From: Lysobacter sp. Root690
Lineage (GTDB): Bacteria > Pseudomonadota > Gammaproteobacteria > Xanthomonadales > Xanthomonadaceae
Reading direction: 5' to 3'
Length of the DNA: 48,218 nt
NCBI RefSeq assembly: GCF_001427785.1
Contig: NZ_LMHM01000015.1
Span: 1 to 48,218, forward strand
The notes below the pieces were generated by a model that was not told the DNA's origin, ran no database searches, and worked only from the letters and a program-made list of their open reading frames with translations. Shown piece after piece: positions 34,034-42,850 of this stretch (the stretch's first letter is position 1; every line of letters begins with the position of its first letter). A program made the translations under genes and the position numbers.

Positions 34034-35430
34034 GCGCGGCGCGGGTATGGGTGGTCGACGACGATCGTTCGGTGCGCTTCGTGCTGGCGACGGCATTGCG
34101 CGAGGCCGGTTACAACGTCGATGCGTTCGAAAACGCGGCCGATGCGCTGGACGCATTGGACCAGCGCGGCGCGCCGGACCTGTTGTTCACCGACGTGCGC
34201 ATGCCCGGCGATGGCGGCTTGGTGCTGCTGGAAAAACTCAAGGCGCGCGCGCCGTCGCTGCCGGTGGTGGTGATGAGCGCTTACACCGATGTGGCGAGCA
34301 CCGCCGGTGCGTTTCGCGGCGGCGCGCAGGAATTCCTGTCTAAGCCTTTCGATCTGGACGATGCGGTCGCCTTGGCCGCGCGTACCTTGGCGGCGAACGA
34401 AGCGCAGCACGAAGTCGCCGAAACGCCGCAGGCCGCCGCCGATACCTTGATCGGCGACACCCCGGCGATGCTGACCTTGTTCCGCGCGATCGGACGCCTG
34501 GCGCAGGCGCCATTGTCGGTGTTGATCACCGGCGAAACCGGCACCGGCAAGGAACTGGTCGCGCGCGCGCTGCATCGCGAATCGCCGCGCGCGGCGCGGC
34601 CTTTCGTGGCCTTGAACACCGCGGCGATCCCGTCGGAACTGCTGGAAAGCGAATTGTTCGGGCATGAGGCCGGCGCCTTTACCGGCGCGCAGCGGCGCCA
34701 TGTCGGGCGGTTCGAACAGGCCGACGGCGGCAGTCTGTTTCTGGATGAAATCGGTGACATGCCATTGCCGTTGCAGACCCGTTTGCTGCGGGTGCTGGCC
34801 GAAGGCGAGTTCTTCCGCGTCGGTGGACGCGAATTGATCCGGGTCGATGTGCGGGTGATCGCGGCGACTCATCAGGATCTCGAAACCCTGGTCGCGCAAG
34901 GACAGTTCCGCGCCGATCTGCTGCATCGCCTGGACGTGGTGCGCTTGCGCCTGCCGCCGTTGCGCGAGCGGCGCGCGGACGTGCCGCAACTGGCCGAACG
35001 TTTTCTCGCTTCGGCCGCGATCCGTTTCGCGGCGCCGGCCAAGCGCCTGTCCAAGCCGGCGTTGGAGCGGCTGCGCGCGCACGACTGGCCGGGCAACGTG
35101 CGCGAACTCGAGAACGTGTGCTGGCGCCTGGCCGCGCTGGCGCCGGGCGATACGATCACCCGCGAGGACATGGACGAGGTGCTCGGGGTCTCGGTGCGCA
35201 AACCGAGCGACGCGGCCGAATGGGAGGCGCAGCTGTCGTCGTGGGCGCGCGCGCAACTCGCCGACGGCCGCGCGAACCTGCATGCCGATGCGCGCGAGCG
35301 CTTCGACCGCGCATTGCTGGAGGCGGCGCTTGAGCACACCGGCGGGCGGCGCACCGAGGCGGCGACGCGGTTGGGCCTGGGGCGCAATACCTTGACGCGC
35401 AAGTTGGGGCCGGGGCGTAAGCGCAGTTAG
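34030..35430 (+). CDS. ntrC: Nitrogen-regulation response regulator NtrC
   Basis: The 466-residue sigma-54 activator has a receiver domain (D10-D12 acidic pocket, phospho-acceptor Asp55 in LLFTDVRMPGDGG, Lys105), an AAA+ domain with Walker A GETGTGKE (168-175), the sigma-54 contact loop GAFTGA (215-220) and Walker B LFLDEIGDMP. A C-terminal Fis-type helix-turn-helix (LEAALEHTGGRRTEAATRLGLGRNTLTRKL) ends the protein. It starts within the ntrB stop codon, so the pair is translationally coupled. It would activate nitrogen-scavenging promoters and bind the box before ntrB. The following gap (35431-35912) contains a REPIN-like element and no gene. Confidence 0.96.
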   Translation: MSAARVWVVDDDRSVRFVLATALREAGYNVDAFENAADALDALDQRGAPDLLFTDVRMPGDGGLVLLEKLKARAPSLPVVVMSAYTDVASTAGAFRGGAQEFLSKPFDLDDAVALAARTLAANEAQHEVAETPQAAADTLIGDTPAMLTLFRAIGRLAQAPLSVLITGETGTGKELVARALHRESPRAARPFVALNTAAIPSELLESELFGHEAGAFTGAQRRHVGRFEQADGGSLFLDEIGDMPLPLQTRLLRVLAEGEFFRVGGRELIRVDVRVIAATHQDLETLVAQGQFRADLLHRLDVVRLRLPPLRERRADVPQLAERFLASAAIRFAAPAKRLSKPALERLRAHDWPGNVRELENVCWRLAALAPGDTITREDMDEVLGVSVRKPSDAAEWEAQLSSWARAQLADGRANLHADARERFDRALLEAALEHTGGRRTEAATRLGLGRNTLTRKLGPGRKRS

Positions 35431-35506
35431 CCGTTCGATGACAGATCGGTCTTCAATATTCCTGGGCTGGTGATGACCGGCCCGACCGGGCGGACGCTGC
35501 GGAATC

Positions 35507-35651
35507 TTTTGTGGGAGGGCCTTCAGGCCCGACGCTGTTCGTTCCGGTCGAGGTTCGAGTGGAGGTCTGGGTCAGCAGACGCTTCGTGCTTAACCGGCAT
35601 TGCACGGCGATCCGAGCCGAAAGCGTCGGGCCTGAAGGCCCACCCAAAAAA
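35507..35651. repeat. REPIN-like element (inward-facing REP pair)
   Basis: TTTTGTGGGAGGGCCTTCAG then GCCCGACGCT at 35507-35536 is repeated in inversion at 35622-35651 (AGCGTCGGGCCTGAAGGCC then CACCCAAAAA), with an 85-bp spacer. Each arm is itself a hairpin (GGGCCTTCAGGCCC). The first part of the spacer resembles that of the element at 36579-36726 (both have GTTCCG-TCGAGGTT), so the two are copies of one family. They flank the sodC gene. Confidence 0.9.
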
Positions 35652-35912
35652 GACTTCGTGGCATCACGGCGGCTGTGCGAACAGCGCGGTCCGCGATGGC
35701 TAAGCCTGCACGCATCGCGGTAATGCGGCACTTGGCGGAATCGCAGGGCTCGTACCGCGCTGCCGTCGCGACCGCCATAATCGAGCGGCCAGCCGCACGC
35801 CAGCCAGCTTCTCTCCGCCGCCGTTTCACCCGCGCTGAACCCGCGCGGGGCTAGCGTCGGGCCACCGTCCCATCCGGCGCCGCTCCAGGGCGCCGACGCA
35901 CAGGAGTCCTGC

Positions 35913-36485
35913 ATGAATCACCTGCTTCGCACGATCACGATCGCCTCATTCGTCGGCGCGTTGGCGGCCTGCGGTGGACAGACCACCAAGCCCACGCCGC
36001 CGCCCGCGCCGCCCAAACCGGTGTCGACCGCGCAATCGGCGACGGTGGTGCTGGCCTCGGCTTCCGGCAGCCTGGTCAGCGGCAAGTTGACCTTGCGCCC
36101 GATGGGCGACGGTGTGCATCTCACCGGCGAGGTCGGCGGCCTCACGCCCAACAGCGTGCATGCGATCCATATCCACGAGAAGGGCGATTGCAGCGCGGCC
36201 GACGCGAGCAGCGCCGGTGGGCATTTCAACCCGGCCGGGCAGCCGCACGGTCAGGTCGGTCACGGCGCGCATCACGCCGGCGACATGGACAATCTCAACT
36301 CCAACGCCGAAGGCGTGGCCAAGGTCGATGCGCACGCCAGCGGCGTGACGCTCGGCGGCGGCGCGGCTAACGATGTGGCCGGTCGCGCGGTGATCGTGCA
36401 TGCCGTGCAGGACGACTACAAAAGCCAGCCCGCCGGCAATGCCGGTGCGCGCGTGGCCTGCGGCGTGATTAAGGTCGTGCAGTGA
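35913..36485 (+). CDS. sodC: Cu/Zn superoxide dismutase, lipoprotein
   Basis: The 190-residue precursor has a lipobox (ALAAC, Cys20), a proline-rich tether (PTPPPAPPKPV) and a SodC domain. Copper/zinc ligands fall in HAIHIHEKGDC, SAGGHFNPAGQPHG and GRAVIVHA; the cysteines of the usual disulfide are in KGDC and RVACGVI. It would dismutate superoxide in the periplasm or at the outer membrane. A histidine-rich loop, GHGAHHAGDMDN, follows the zinc region. GGAG lies just before the ATG. The gene is enclosed by two REPIN-like elements and followed by a 28-bp palindrome. Confidence 0.95.
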   Translation: MNHLLRTITIASFVGALAACGGQTTKPTPPPAPPKPVSTAQSATVVLASASGSLVSGKLTLRPMGDGVHLTGEVGGLTPNSVHAIHIHEKGDCSAADASSAGGHFNPAGQPHGQVGHGAHHAGDMDNLNSNAEGVAKVDAHASGVTLGGGAANDVAGRAVIVHAVQDDYKSQPAGNAGARVACGVIKVVQ

Positions 36486-36511
36486 GCGTAAGTCTGCGCT
36501 GATCGAAGCCG

Positions 36512-36539
36512 ATCGCCTCCCGCCGCGGCGGGAGGCGAT
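36512..36539 (+). terminator. Perfect 28-bp palindrome after sodC
   Basis: ATCGCCTCCCGCCG at 36512-36525 is followed at once by its exact complement CGGCGGGAGGCGAT at 36526-36539. It lies 27 bp past the sodC stop and probably terminates transcription, though the tail (GGCGATTTGG) is only weakly T-rich. Confidence 0.75.
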
Positions 36540-36578
36540 GGCGATTTGGCGATTCGAACGATTCGAAGGCAGCGGAAT

Positions 36579-36726
36579 CCTTTGCGGAAGGGCCTTCATG
36601 CCCGACGCTCTGCGTTCCGATCGAGGTTGAATTCGAGTTCTCGGCCGACGGCGAGTGGGACTTCGCCGATTGCTGCGCGGTGGTCTGAGCGCAAAGCCTC
36701 GGGCCTGAAGGCCCTCCCACAACAAA
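36579..36726. repeat. REPIN-like element, second copy
   Basis: Arms CCTTTGCGGAAGGGCCTTCA at 36579-36598 (continuing TGCCCGACGCT) and AGCCTCGGGCCTGAAGGCCC at 36695-36714 (continuing TCCCACAACAAA) face each other across an 85-bp spacer. It is a diverged copy of the element at 35507-35651. Confidence 0.88.
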
Positions 36727-36800
36727 CCTCGAAACATCAGGGCAACCCCTTGGCCGCGCATCGCCTTATCCTGAGCGCATCCCACGCAGCGACCCTCGCC

Positions 36801-37283
36801 ATGACCCACTTGCGCATCCGCGACGCCGTTCCCGCCGACCGCGACCTGATCGCCGACTGGATGATCGCGATGGCCTGGGAAACCGAACACAAACGACTCG
36901 ACCCCGACACCGTGCGCGCCGGCGTCGCCGGCGGCCTGGCCGACGCGGCCAGGGCGCGCTACTTCATCGCCATGCGCGAGGCCGAGGTCGCCGGCAACGA
37001 AACCATCGCGGTCCCGGCCGGCACCTTGATGTTCACCCACGAATGGAGCGACTGGCGCAACGGCGACTGGTGGTGGATCCAGAGTGTGTACGTCGCGCCG
37101 GAGCATCGCAGGCAGGGCGTCTACAACGCATTGCACCGCCATGTGTCGGACTTGGCGCGAGCGACGCCGGGCGTGGTCGGCTTGCGGTTGTATGTGGAGC
37201 GCGAGAATATCTCCGCGCAGCAGACTTATCGGTCGCTGGACATGGACGATAGCGGTTACCTGCTCTACCAATCCGAATTCTGA
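36801..37283 (+). CDS. GNAT family N-acetyltransferase
   Basis: The 160-residue enzyme has the GNAT fold: LRIRDAVPADRDLIADWMIAM at the N terminus, the acetyl-CoA-binding motif IQSVYVAPEHRRQGVYNAL (about 95-113) and the C-terminal YVERENISAQQTYRSLDM. The acceptor substrate cannot be predicted. I chose the ATG at 36801; a longer frame would run through the REPIN-like element. The next gene starts 17 bp after the stop and may be co-transcribed. Confidence 0.92.
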   Translation: MTHLRIRDAVPADRDLIADWMIAMAWETEHKRLDPDTVRAGVAGGLADAARARYFIAMREAEVAGNETIAVPAGTLMFTHEWSDWRNGDWWWIQSVYVAPEHRRQGVYNALHRHVSDLARATPGVVGLRLYVERENISAQQTYRSLDMDDSGYLLYQSEF

Positions 37284-37299
37284 CCCAGGAAACGACGCC

Positions 37300-38586
37300 A
37301 TGGATGGAAGGCGCCCGGCAACGGCCGGCTTGCTCGTAGCATCGCTGATGCTGTCGTGCGCGTTGCCGCTGCGCGCGGGCCCGGCCGATTCGCCACCGGC
37401 CGCATCGGCGTCACCCCCGCCCGCCACTACACGCGAAGCGGCGGTGGCCGCCGCGATCGCGGAGCGTCAGGCGCTCAACGAGGCGCGAATCCGGCAGCTG
37501 CGACAGCAGGTCGAGCAGCGGGCGAATCCCACCCTCGAGCAGCGTCAGCAGCAGCTGGCCGAGTACCAGCGCACCGCGCCGGAGCGCGAAGCGCGTAAGC
37601 GGCTGCTCGATGCGCAGCCCAAGCTCGATGGCACCGAGCTGGAAGTACGCGAAGCGCTATTTGCCCAAGGCCGCGCGTTGATTCAACTGCAGCGTAAGCC
37701 AGAGGCGGTAGCGGCCTATCGCGACTACGTCGCCCAGCGTCGGCGCACGCCCAGTGGCCTGTGGATGAGCGAGTCGTTTTACCTCGGCGTGGAAAGCGCC
37801 TTGATCGAGAGCGTGCCCGAGCAAGAGCGCGCACGCCGTTGGGATTGGCTGGAAGAGCAGACGCTGCGCTGGGCGCGTGAGGCGCCGGACTCGCCGCTGC
37901 CGCGCCTGATGCACGGCGAAATACTGCTTGATCGGGCTTGGGAGATTCGCGGTTCGCGCTATGTCGCCAAGACTCCGCCGCGGGTATGGAAGCCGTTCTA
38001 CGCCGCGCTCGATCGAACCTTGAAGTATCTCGACGACGAACGCGCGGTGGCGTCGGGCGCGCCGGAGTACTACCGCCTGACCTTGAACACGCTGCGCGGC
38101 AGCCAGAGCGGAGGTTCGCCGCTGGAGGTGCTAGACCAGGGCGAGCGCGCATTCCCGGGTTACTACCCGATGTACTTCGAGATTTACACCACGCTGCTGC
38201 CGAAATGGAGCGGCAGTGTGGCGCAAATCGAAGCCTTCGCCGCCGATGCGGTGCGCCGCACGCGCGCCAGCGAGGGCGAGAGCATGTATGCGCGGATTTA
38301 CTGGTTCGCCGCTCAGGGGGCTTACAGCAAGACGCTGTTCTGGCGCACCCACGCGAGTTGGGAGCGGATGAGGCAAGGTTTCGAAGACATCGTGCAGCGT
38401 TATCCGGATCAATGGAATCTGCATAACTACGCGCGCTTCGCCTGCGACGCGCAGGATCGCGACACGCTGGCCACGCTGCTGCCGAGGTTGAAAGTGCAGG
38501 CGAATATGACGTTGCTCGAATCGGCCTGGGGCAGCCGCAAGCGTTTCGAGGAATGCAGCCAGATGGCCGGCAGCCTGCGTTCGTAA
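37300..38586 (+). CDS. Exported DUF4034-like protein
   Basis: The 428-residue precursor has an N-terminal signal (about residues 1-26, ATAGLLVASLMLSCALPLRAG). A glutamine/glutamate/arginine-rich helical segment at about 45-105 may be a coiled coil (IAERQALNEARIRQLRQQVEQ). The rest is helical with TPR-like character: LPRLMHGEILLDRAWEIRG, LPKWSGSVAQIEAFAADAVRRT, YARIYWFAAQGAY and YPDQWNLHNYARFACDAQDRDT. The last part resembles DUF4034 proteins as I remember them; the family's function is unknown. It follows the acetyltransferase gene closely. Confidence 0.75.
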   Translation: MDGRRPATAGLLVASLMLSCALPLRAGPADSPPAASASPPPATTREAAVAAAIAERQALNEARIRQLRQQVEQRANPTLEQRQQQLAEYQRTAPEREARKRLLDAQPKLDGTELEVREALFAQGRALIQLQRKPEAVAAYRDYVAQRRRTPSGLWMSESFYLGVESALIESVPEQERARRWDWLEEQTLRWAREAPDSPLPRLMHGEILLDRAWEIRGSRYVAKTPPRVWKPFYAALDRTLKYLDDERAVASGAPEYYRLTLNTLRGSQSGGSPLEVLDQGERAFPGYYPMYFEIYTTLLPKWSGSVAQIEAFAADAVRRTRASEGESMYARIYWFAAQGAYSKTLFWRTHASWERMRQGFEDIVQRYPDQWNLHNYARFACDAQDRDTLATLLPRLKVQANMTLLESAWGSRKRFEECSQMAGSLRS

Positions 38587-38705
38587 ACCGCGGCGCGCGA
38601 TACCTGCGCAAGCAATCACTTGCGTTGGCGGCGGCACCTGTCAGTCCAATTCCGTTGTCTCGGCTGGAACGAGCGCGGCCGCGGCGGTAACGCAATGGGC
38701 CGCGT

Positions 38706-39623
38706 TTACAGCTGCCCCGGCTCCGGCGCCCCATCGCAATGCACGAACGTCACCGGCACCGCATGCGCGCCCAGCACCGCGGCGATCTGCTTGAGTCGCG
38801 CTTCGAAATGCTGATAGCGACGATTGAGTTTCTCGCGGCATTCGTCGGTGTCGCACGGCGCCTCGGGCGCGTAGCGCTGGTGCCAGGCGCTCGGCGAGAA
38901 CAGGGCGATGCGGGCTTCGCCTTCGCTGTAGTGGATCAGCGGTTCGGGCGGGGCGTCCAGCCATTCCTCGCCGTCGGGCTGCAACAGCGCGGTTTCCAGC
39001 AGTGGCCACAGCGGGCCGAGGCCGGCGTGGTCGTACTGCATGGCCATCATCGCGGCGAGGTCGTGGACGGTCAGGTAGCGCGCGTGTTCGACCTGCAGGC
39101 CGAAAGCCTCCTGCGCGGCCAGGGCGGTGTCGGCGCCGGCCATGCCGCGTTCGAGCAGGCTGGATTCGAGCAGTTCGCCGACCCGCGCGACCCGGTCCGG
39201 GTCGCCGCTGAGCACGAACGGCACCAGCCGCAGCGGGCCGCCGGCGTAATCGGGCGAAGGCGCCAGCGCGCCGGGCAGTTGCTGGTCGTGGGCGCCGAAC
39301 GCGATCACCCGGCCGGCGTCGCCGGCACCGCGCTCGCGCGGGGCGTTGGCCGACAATTCGTCGAGTTCGCGGTGCAGCGGCCAGCCCGGGCGCAGCAGTT
39401 CGACCGGGTCGTAATGGGCGCCCACGGTGACCAGGTCCAGCGCCGCGGTCTCGGCGGCGAAGCCGGCCAGGTCGCGGGCGATCTTCTCCGACAGGGCGCC
39501 CGCGTCGTGGCGGGGCAGGGCGCTGCGGCTGACCGCGGCGTCGCCCTTGAGCTCCAGCGCGAGGGCGCCGAGGACGTGCAGGGGCGCGGACGGGCCGCTG
39601 GCGGTAGGGCTGGCTGAGCTCAT
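38706..39623 (-). CDS. Protein of unknown function
   Basis: This product of about 305 residues is soluble, acidic and lacks a signal peptide. I do not recognise the family. The N-terminal half includes ALALELKGDAAVSRSALPRH and AALDLVTVGAHYDPVELLRPGWPLH; the C-terminal part has a cysteine-containing segment APCDTDECREKLNRRYQHFEARLKQIAAVLGAH. Starts at GTG 39629 and ATG 39623 are both possible. It diverges from the thiolase gene, with about 110 bp between. Codon use supports a real gene. Confidence 0.8.
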   Translation of the reverse strand: MSSASPTASGPSAPLHVLGALALELKGDAAVSRSALPRHDAGALSEKIARDLAGFAAETAALDLVTVGAHYDPVELLRPGWPLHRELDELSANAPRERGAGDAGRVIAFGAHDQQLPGALAPSPDYAGGPLRLVPFVLSGDPDRVARVGELLESSLLERGMAGADTALAAQEAFGLQVEHARYLTVHDLAAMMAMQYDHAGLGPLWPLLETALLQPDGEEWLDAPPEPLIHYSEGEARIALFSPSAWHQRYAPEAPCDTDECREKLNRRYQHFEARLKQIAAVLGAHAVPVTFVHCDGAPEPGQL

Positions 39624-39737
39624 GGTCACCGAAGATACGCTGGCGTTTGGTAGAGCGCGTGTGCGGCGCTACACTGGGCCCCATTATGCCCGGTCCGCCG
39701 CGACGGGCCCTGTGAGAACTCCTTGCGAGGTGTGCCG

Positions 39738-41015
39738 ATGCGCCAAAACCGTCCCGTCGCCGTGCTCGGTGGCGTGCGTATTCCGTTCTGCCGCCAAAAC
39801 ACCGCGTATGCGGATGTCGGCAACCTGGGCATGTCGGTGCGCACCCTGGGCGCGTTGGTCGAGAAGTTCGGCCTGCACGGCCAGCAGCTCGGAGAAGTGG
39901 CGATGGGCGCGGTGATCAAGCACAGCAGCGACTGGAACCTCGGCCGCGAGGCCGCGCTGTCGTCGGGCCTGTCGCCGCTGACCCCGGGCATCACCCTGCA
40001 GCGCGCCTGCGGCACCTCGCTCGACTCGATCATCACCATCGCCAACAAGATCGCGGTCGGCCAGATCGAAGCGGGCATCGGCGGCGGTTCGGACACGACC
40101 TCCGACGTGCCGATCGTGTACGGCAAGAGCCTGCGCCGGCGTCTGCTGGAAGCCGCGCGCGGGCGCAGCACCAAGGACAAGATCGCCGCGTTCAAGGGCT
40201 TCCACCTGCGCGAGCTCAAGCCCGAGTTCCCCGGCGTGGCCGAGCCGCGCACCGGCAAGAGCATGGGCGAGCACTGCGAGGACATGGCCAAGCAGTGGAA
40301 CATCTCGCGCGATTCGCAGGACGAATGGGCGCTGTCGTCGCACCTCAAGCTGGCCGCGGCCTACGAGCGAGGGTTCTTCGACGATCTGGTGGTGAGTTTC
40401 CGCGGCGTGTCGCGCGACAACAACCTGCGCGCCGACAGCACCCTGGAAAAGCTCGCGACCTTGAAGCCGGCGTTCGACAAGACCTCCGGGCGCGGCACCC
40501 TGACCGCGGCGAATTCCACTCCGCTGACCGATGGCGCCTCGGCCTGTCTGCTCGCTTCGGAGGAATGGGCGCAGGCGCATAACCACGAAGTGCTGTGCTA
40601 CCTGCGCGACGCGCAGGTCGCGGCGGTCGACTTTGTCCACGGCGAGGGCCTGCTGATGGCGCCGACCATCGCGGTGCCGGAAATGCTCAAGCGCAACGGC
40701 CTGACCTTGCAGGATTTCGACATCTACGAAATCCACGAAGCCTTCGCCGCGCAGGTGCTGTGCACGCTGCGCGCGTGGGAGAGCGAGGACTACTGCAAGA
40801 CCCGCCTCGGCCTGGACGCGCCGCTGGGCCGGATCGATCCGGCCAAGATCAACCCGAACGGTTCGTCGCTGGCGGCCGGTCATCCGTTCGCCGCGACTGG
40901 TGCACGCATCGTCGCCACCGCGGCTAAGGAATTGAAGCAGCGCGGTGGTGGGCGGTGTTTGATTTCGATCTGTACCGCGGGTGGTATGGGTGTGGTGGCG
41001 ATTCTGGAGCGGTGA
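39738..41015 (+). CDS. Acetyl-CoA C-acyltransferase (thiolase), FadI-like
   Basis: The 425-residue enzyme has the thiolase catalytic set: nucleophile Cys91 in LQRACGTSLDS, the histidine motif IYEIHEAFAAQV, GHPFAATGARI, and the second cysteine in ICTAGGMG (Cys412). The N-terminal PVAVLGGVRIPFCRQNTAYADVGN and the long loop region resemble FadI, the thiolase of the trifunctional-type beta-oxidation complex. It would cleave 3-ketoacyl-CoA with CoA. No fadJ/fadB-like gene is adjacent. The start at 39738 follows GCGAGG. Confidence 0.94.
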   Translation: MRQNRPVAVLGGVRIPFCRQNTAYADVGNLGMSVRTLGALVEKFGLHGQQLGEVAMGAVIKHSSDWNLGREAALSSGLSPLTPGITLQRACGTSLDSIITIANKIAVGQIEAGIGGGSDTTSDVPIVYGKSLRRRLLEAARGRSTKDKIAAFKGFHLRELKPEFPGVAEPRTGKSMGEHCEDMAKQWNISRDSQDEWALSSHLKLAAAYERGFFDDLVVSFRGVSRDNNLRADSTLEKLATLKPAFDKTSGRGTLTAANSTPLTDGASACLLASEEWAQAHNHEVLCYLRDAQVAAVDFVHGEGLLMAPTIAVPEMLKRNGLTLQDFDIYEIHEAFAAQVLCTLRAWESEDYCKTRLGLDAPLGRIDPAKINPNGSSLAAGHPFAATGARIVATAAKELKQRGGGRCLISICTAGGMGVVAILER

Positions 41016-41028
41016 GCTCTCGCTGTCT

Positions 41029-41230
41029 CCTTCTCCCGCGCGGCGGGAGAAGGTGCCCGAAGGGCGGATGAGGGCGCGTAGTGCGTAATGGTTGCGTAGC
41101 CAGCGGCTGGCTTCGCACACCCTCACCCCAGCCGCACCCCGGCCCAAACGCATAGCGTTTGGGCGTTCGCGGGCGCGCGAGCCAATGGCTCGCAAGCGGC
41201 GCCCACTCACCCCGCAAGCGGGAGAGGGAG
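41029..41230. repeat. Compound hairpin element between convergent genes
   Basis: At least four hairpins are packed together: CCTTCTCCCGC/GCGGGAGAAGG (41029-41053), CCCAAACGC/GCGTTTGGG (41143-41163), GCGAGCCA/TGGCTCGC (41177-41193) and CCCGC/GCGGG (41211-41222). The outer ends are the common xanthomonad intergenic motif CTTCTCCCGC...GCGGGAGAGGG. It separates the thiolase gene from the convergent sulfatase gene and probably terminates both. Confidence 0.85.
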
Positions 41231-41252
41231 CAAATGTCGCAGTAACCCAGCC

Positions 41253-42710
41253 TCAAGCCGGCCCACCCCGACTCGTCCCCGCGATGTACTGCGGCGGCCA
41301 CCCCACCGGCGTCGTCCCCTTCTCCTTCATCTGTATCGCCAACTCCGCTTCCAGCACCGCCTGCTGATCGGCGTAAGCGGGATTGCCGGCCAGATTGGTG
41401 TTCTGCTGCGGATCGGCGGACAGGTCGTACAGCTCCCAATCGCCGCCCTGGCTCTGCGCGCCCGCGGCCGGCGCATACACCGCATAGGTCCACTGCGCCG
41501 AACGGATCGCGCGGATCACGCTCGGGCCGTTGCCGCCGATGTCGTCGTAGGTGTAATGCACATAGTCCTGCACCGAGCCGCGGCTGCCTTCGAGCACCGG
41601 GCTCAGGTCGGTGCCGGCCAGGCCGGGGAATTGCGAACTTACGCCGAGCAGGCTGGCCAAGGTCGGCAGCAGATCGATCGAACTGACCAGCGCCTGCGTG
41701 CTTTGCGGCTGCGGCCACGCGATGGGATTGGAGAACAACAGCGGCACGTGGATGGCTTCGTCGTAGGCGTTGACGAACTTCTCGACCATGCCGTGCGACA
41801 GGCCCAGTTCGCCGTGGTCGGCGAAACGCACGATCAGGGTCTGGTCGATCTGTTCGGTACTCATCGCATCGAGGATCTGCTGGATCTGCGAATCCACATA
41901 GCCGACCAGGTACGCATAGAAGTCGACGAAGTCCTGTTCGGTGGCGTCGTCGTTGCCGCTCATCTGGGCGAAGGTGTAGCTCGACTGCGCGCGCGGCTTG
42001 GTCGAAAGATTTTCGTCGGCGTTGAGCGGGATCGGCGCGGCGGCGGCGCGATAGGTGGTCTGGTCGTAATAGCTCGCGGCCTGATTGAGATAGCCCAGAT
42101 GCACGTCGTGCGGATTGACCAGCGACACCACCAGGCAATACGGCGAATCCGGCGGCGCGGCGAGGAAGCTCAGCGCATCGGCGAGGTAACGCTGATCGTT
42201 CTGGTTGGGCGCGCCGGGCGTGACCGGCCCCGTGTTCAAGGTGCCGCCACCGAGGAAAGTCGCGTTCAAGCTGATCCCGGCGTCGTTCGGATCCCAAGTT
42301 TCAAAACCCCACTGAGCGAGCTCATCGTCCTGCGTGCCCGGTTCGTTGTTGCCGAGCAGATGCCACTTGCCGATCCAGTAGCAACCATAGCCCGCGGCCT
42401 TGAGCACGCTGGCGAGATTGGGAAACTGCGAGGGCGGCGGCAGCGGCGCGCCGCCGGTGTGGGTGCAGCCGGTGACCGCCGGGTACTGGCTGGTCAGAAA
42501 CGTCGCGCGGCTCGGCGAGCACATGCACGCGCCGGTGAACGCGGCCTGGAAATCGATGCCGTTGGCGGCGAGCTGCCGCATCGCCGGCATGGCCGCGGCG
42601 AGGGTGGGTTGGTAGGACGCCGGCCATTGCAGCAGGCTGCGTTCCTGGTCGGTGATGATCAGCAGCAGGTTGGGTCGGTTGCCGTTCGAGAACAGATCGC
42701 TCAGGGCCAT
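41253..42710 (-). CDS. Sulfatase family hydrolase
   Basis: The 485-residue protein has the sulfatase fold: N-terminal NRPNLLLIITDQERS, the CxPxR modification site CSPSR (C64-R68) within ACMCSPSRATFLTSQYPAVTG, the motif YWIGKWHLLG, VNPHDVH, and FADHGELGLSHG. Cys64 would be converted to formylglycine by an FGE or anSME enzyme. Only one acidic metal ligand is obvious in ITDQERS, where many sulfatases have a double Asp. No signal peptide is seen with the ATG at 42710, so it may be cytosolic or exported by another route; a longer frame from 42836 does not add one. The substrate, a sulfate or phosphonate ester, is unknown. Confidence 0.9.
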   Translation of the reverse strand: MALSDLFSNGNRPNLLLIITDQERSLLQWPASYQPTLAAAMPAMRQLAANGIDFQAAFTGACMCSPSRATFLTSQYPAVTGCTHTGGAPLPPPSQFPNLASVLKAAGYGCYWIGKWHLLGNNEPGTQDDELAQWGFETWDPNDAGISLNATFLGGGTLNTGPVTPGAPNQNDQRYLADALSFLAAPPDSPYCLVVSLVNPHDVHLGYLNQAASYYDQTTYRAAAAPIPLNADENLSTKPRAQSSYTFAQMSGNDDATEQDFVDFYAYLVGYVDSQIQQILDAMSTEQIDQTLIVRFADHGELGLSHGMVEKFVNAYDEAIHVPLLFSNPIAWPQPQSTQALVSSIDLLPTLASLLGVSSQFPGLAGTDLSPVLEGSRGSVQDYVHYTYDDIGGNGPSVIRAIRSAQWTYAVYAPAAGAQSQGGDWELYDLSADPQQNTNLAGNPAYADQQAVLEAELAIQMKEKGTTPVGWPPQYIAGTSRGGPA

Positions 42711-42850
42711 GTCGGTCGCTCCGTGGGATGCAAGCTCAAACGCGGGTAACGACGCCGGCAGGACGGCCGTGACCACCGCGCGTCGGCCGGGCGCATACAG
42801 GCGCCGTGTGCTCGGGCAATATGTGCGCACCGTCACGACAAGGAGCTGTC

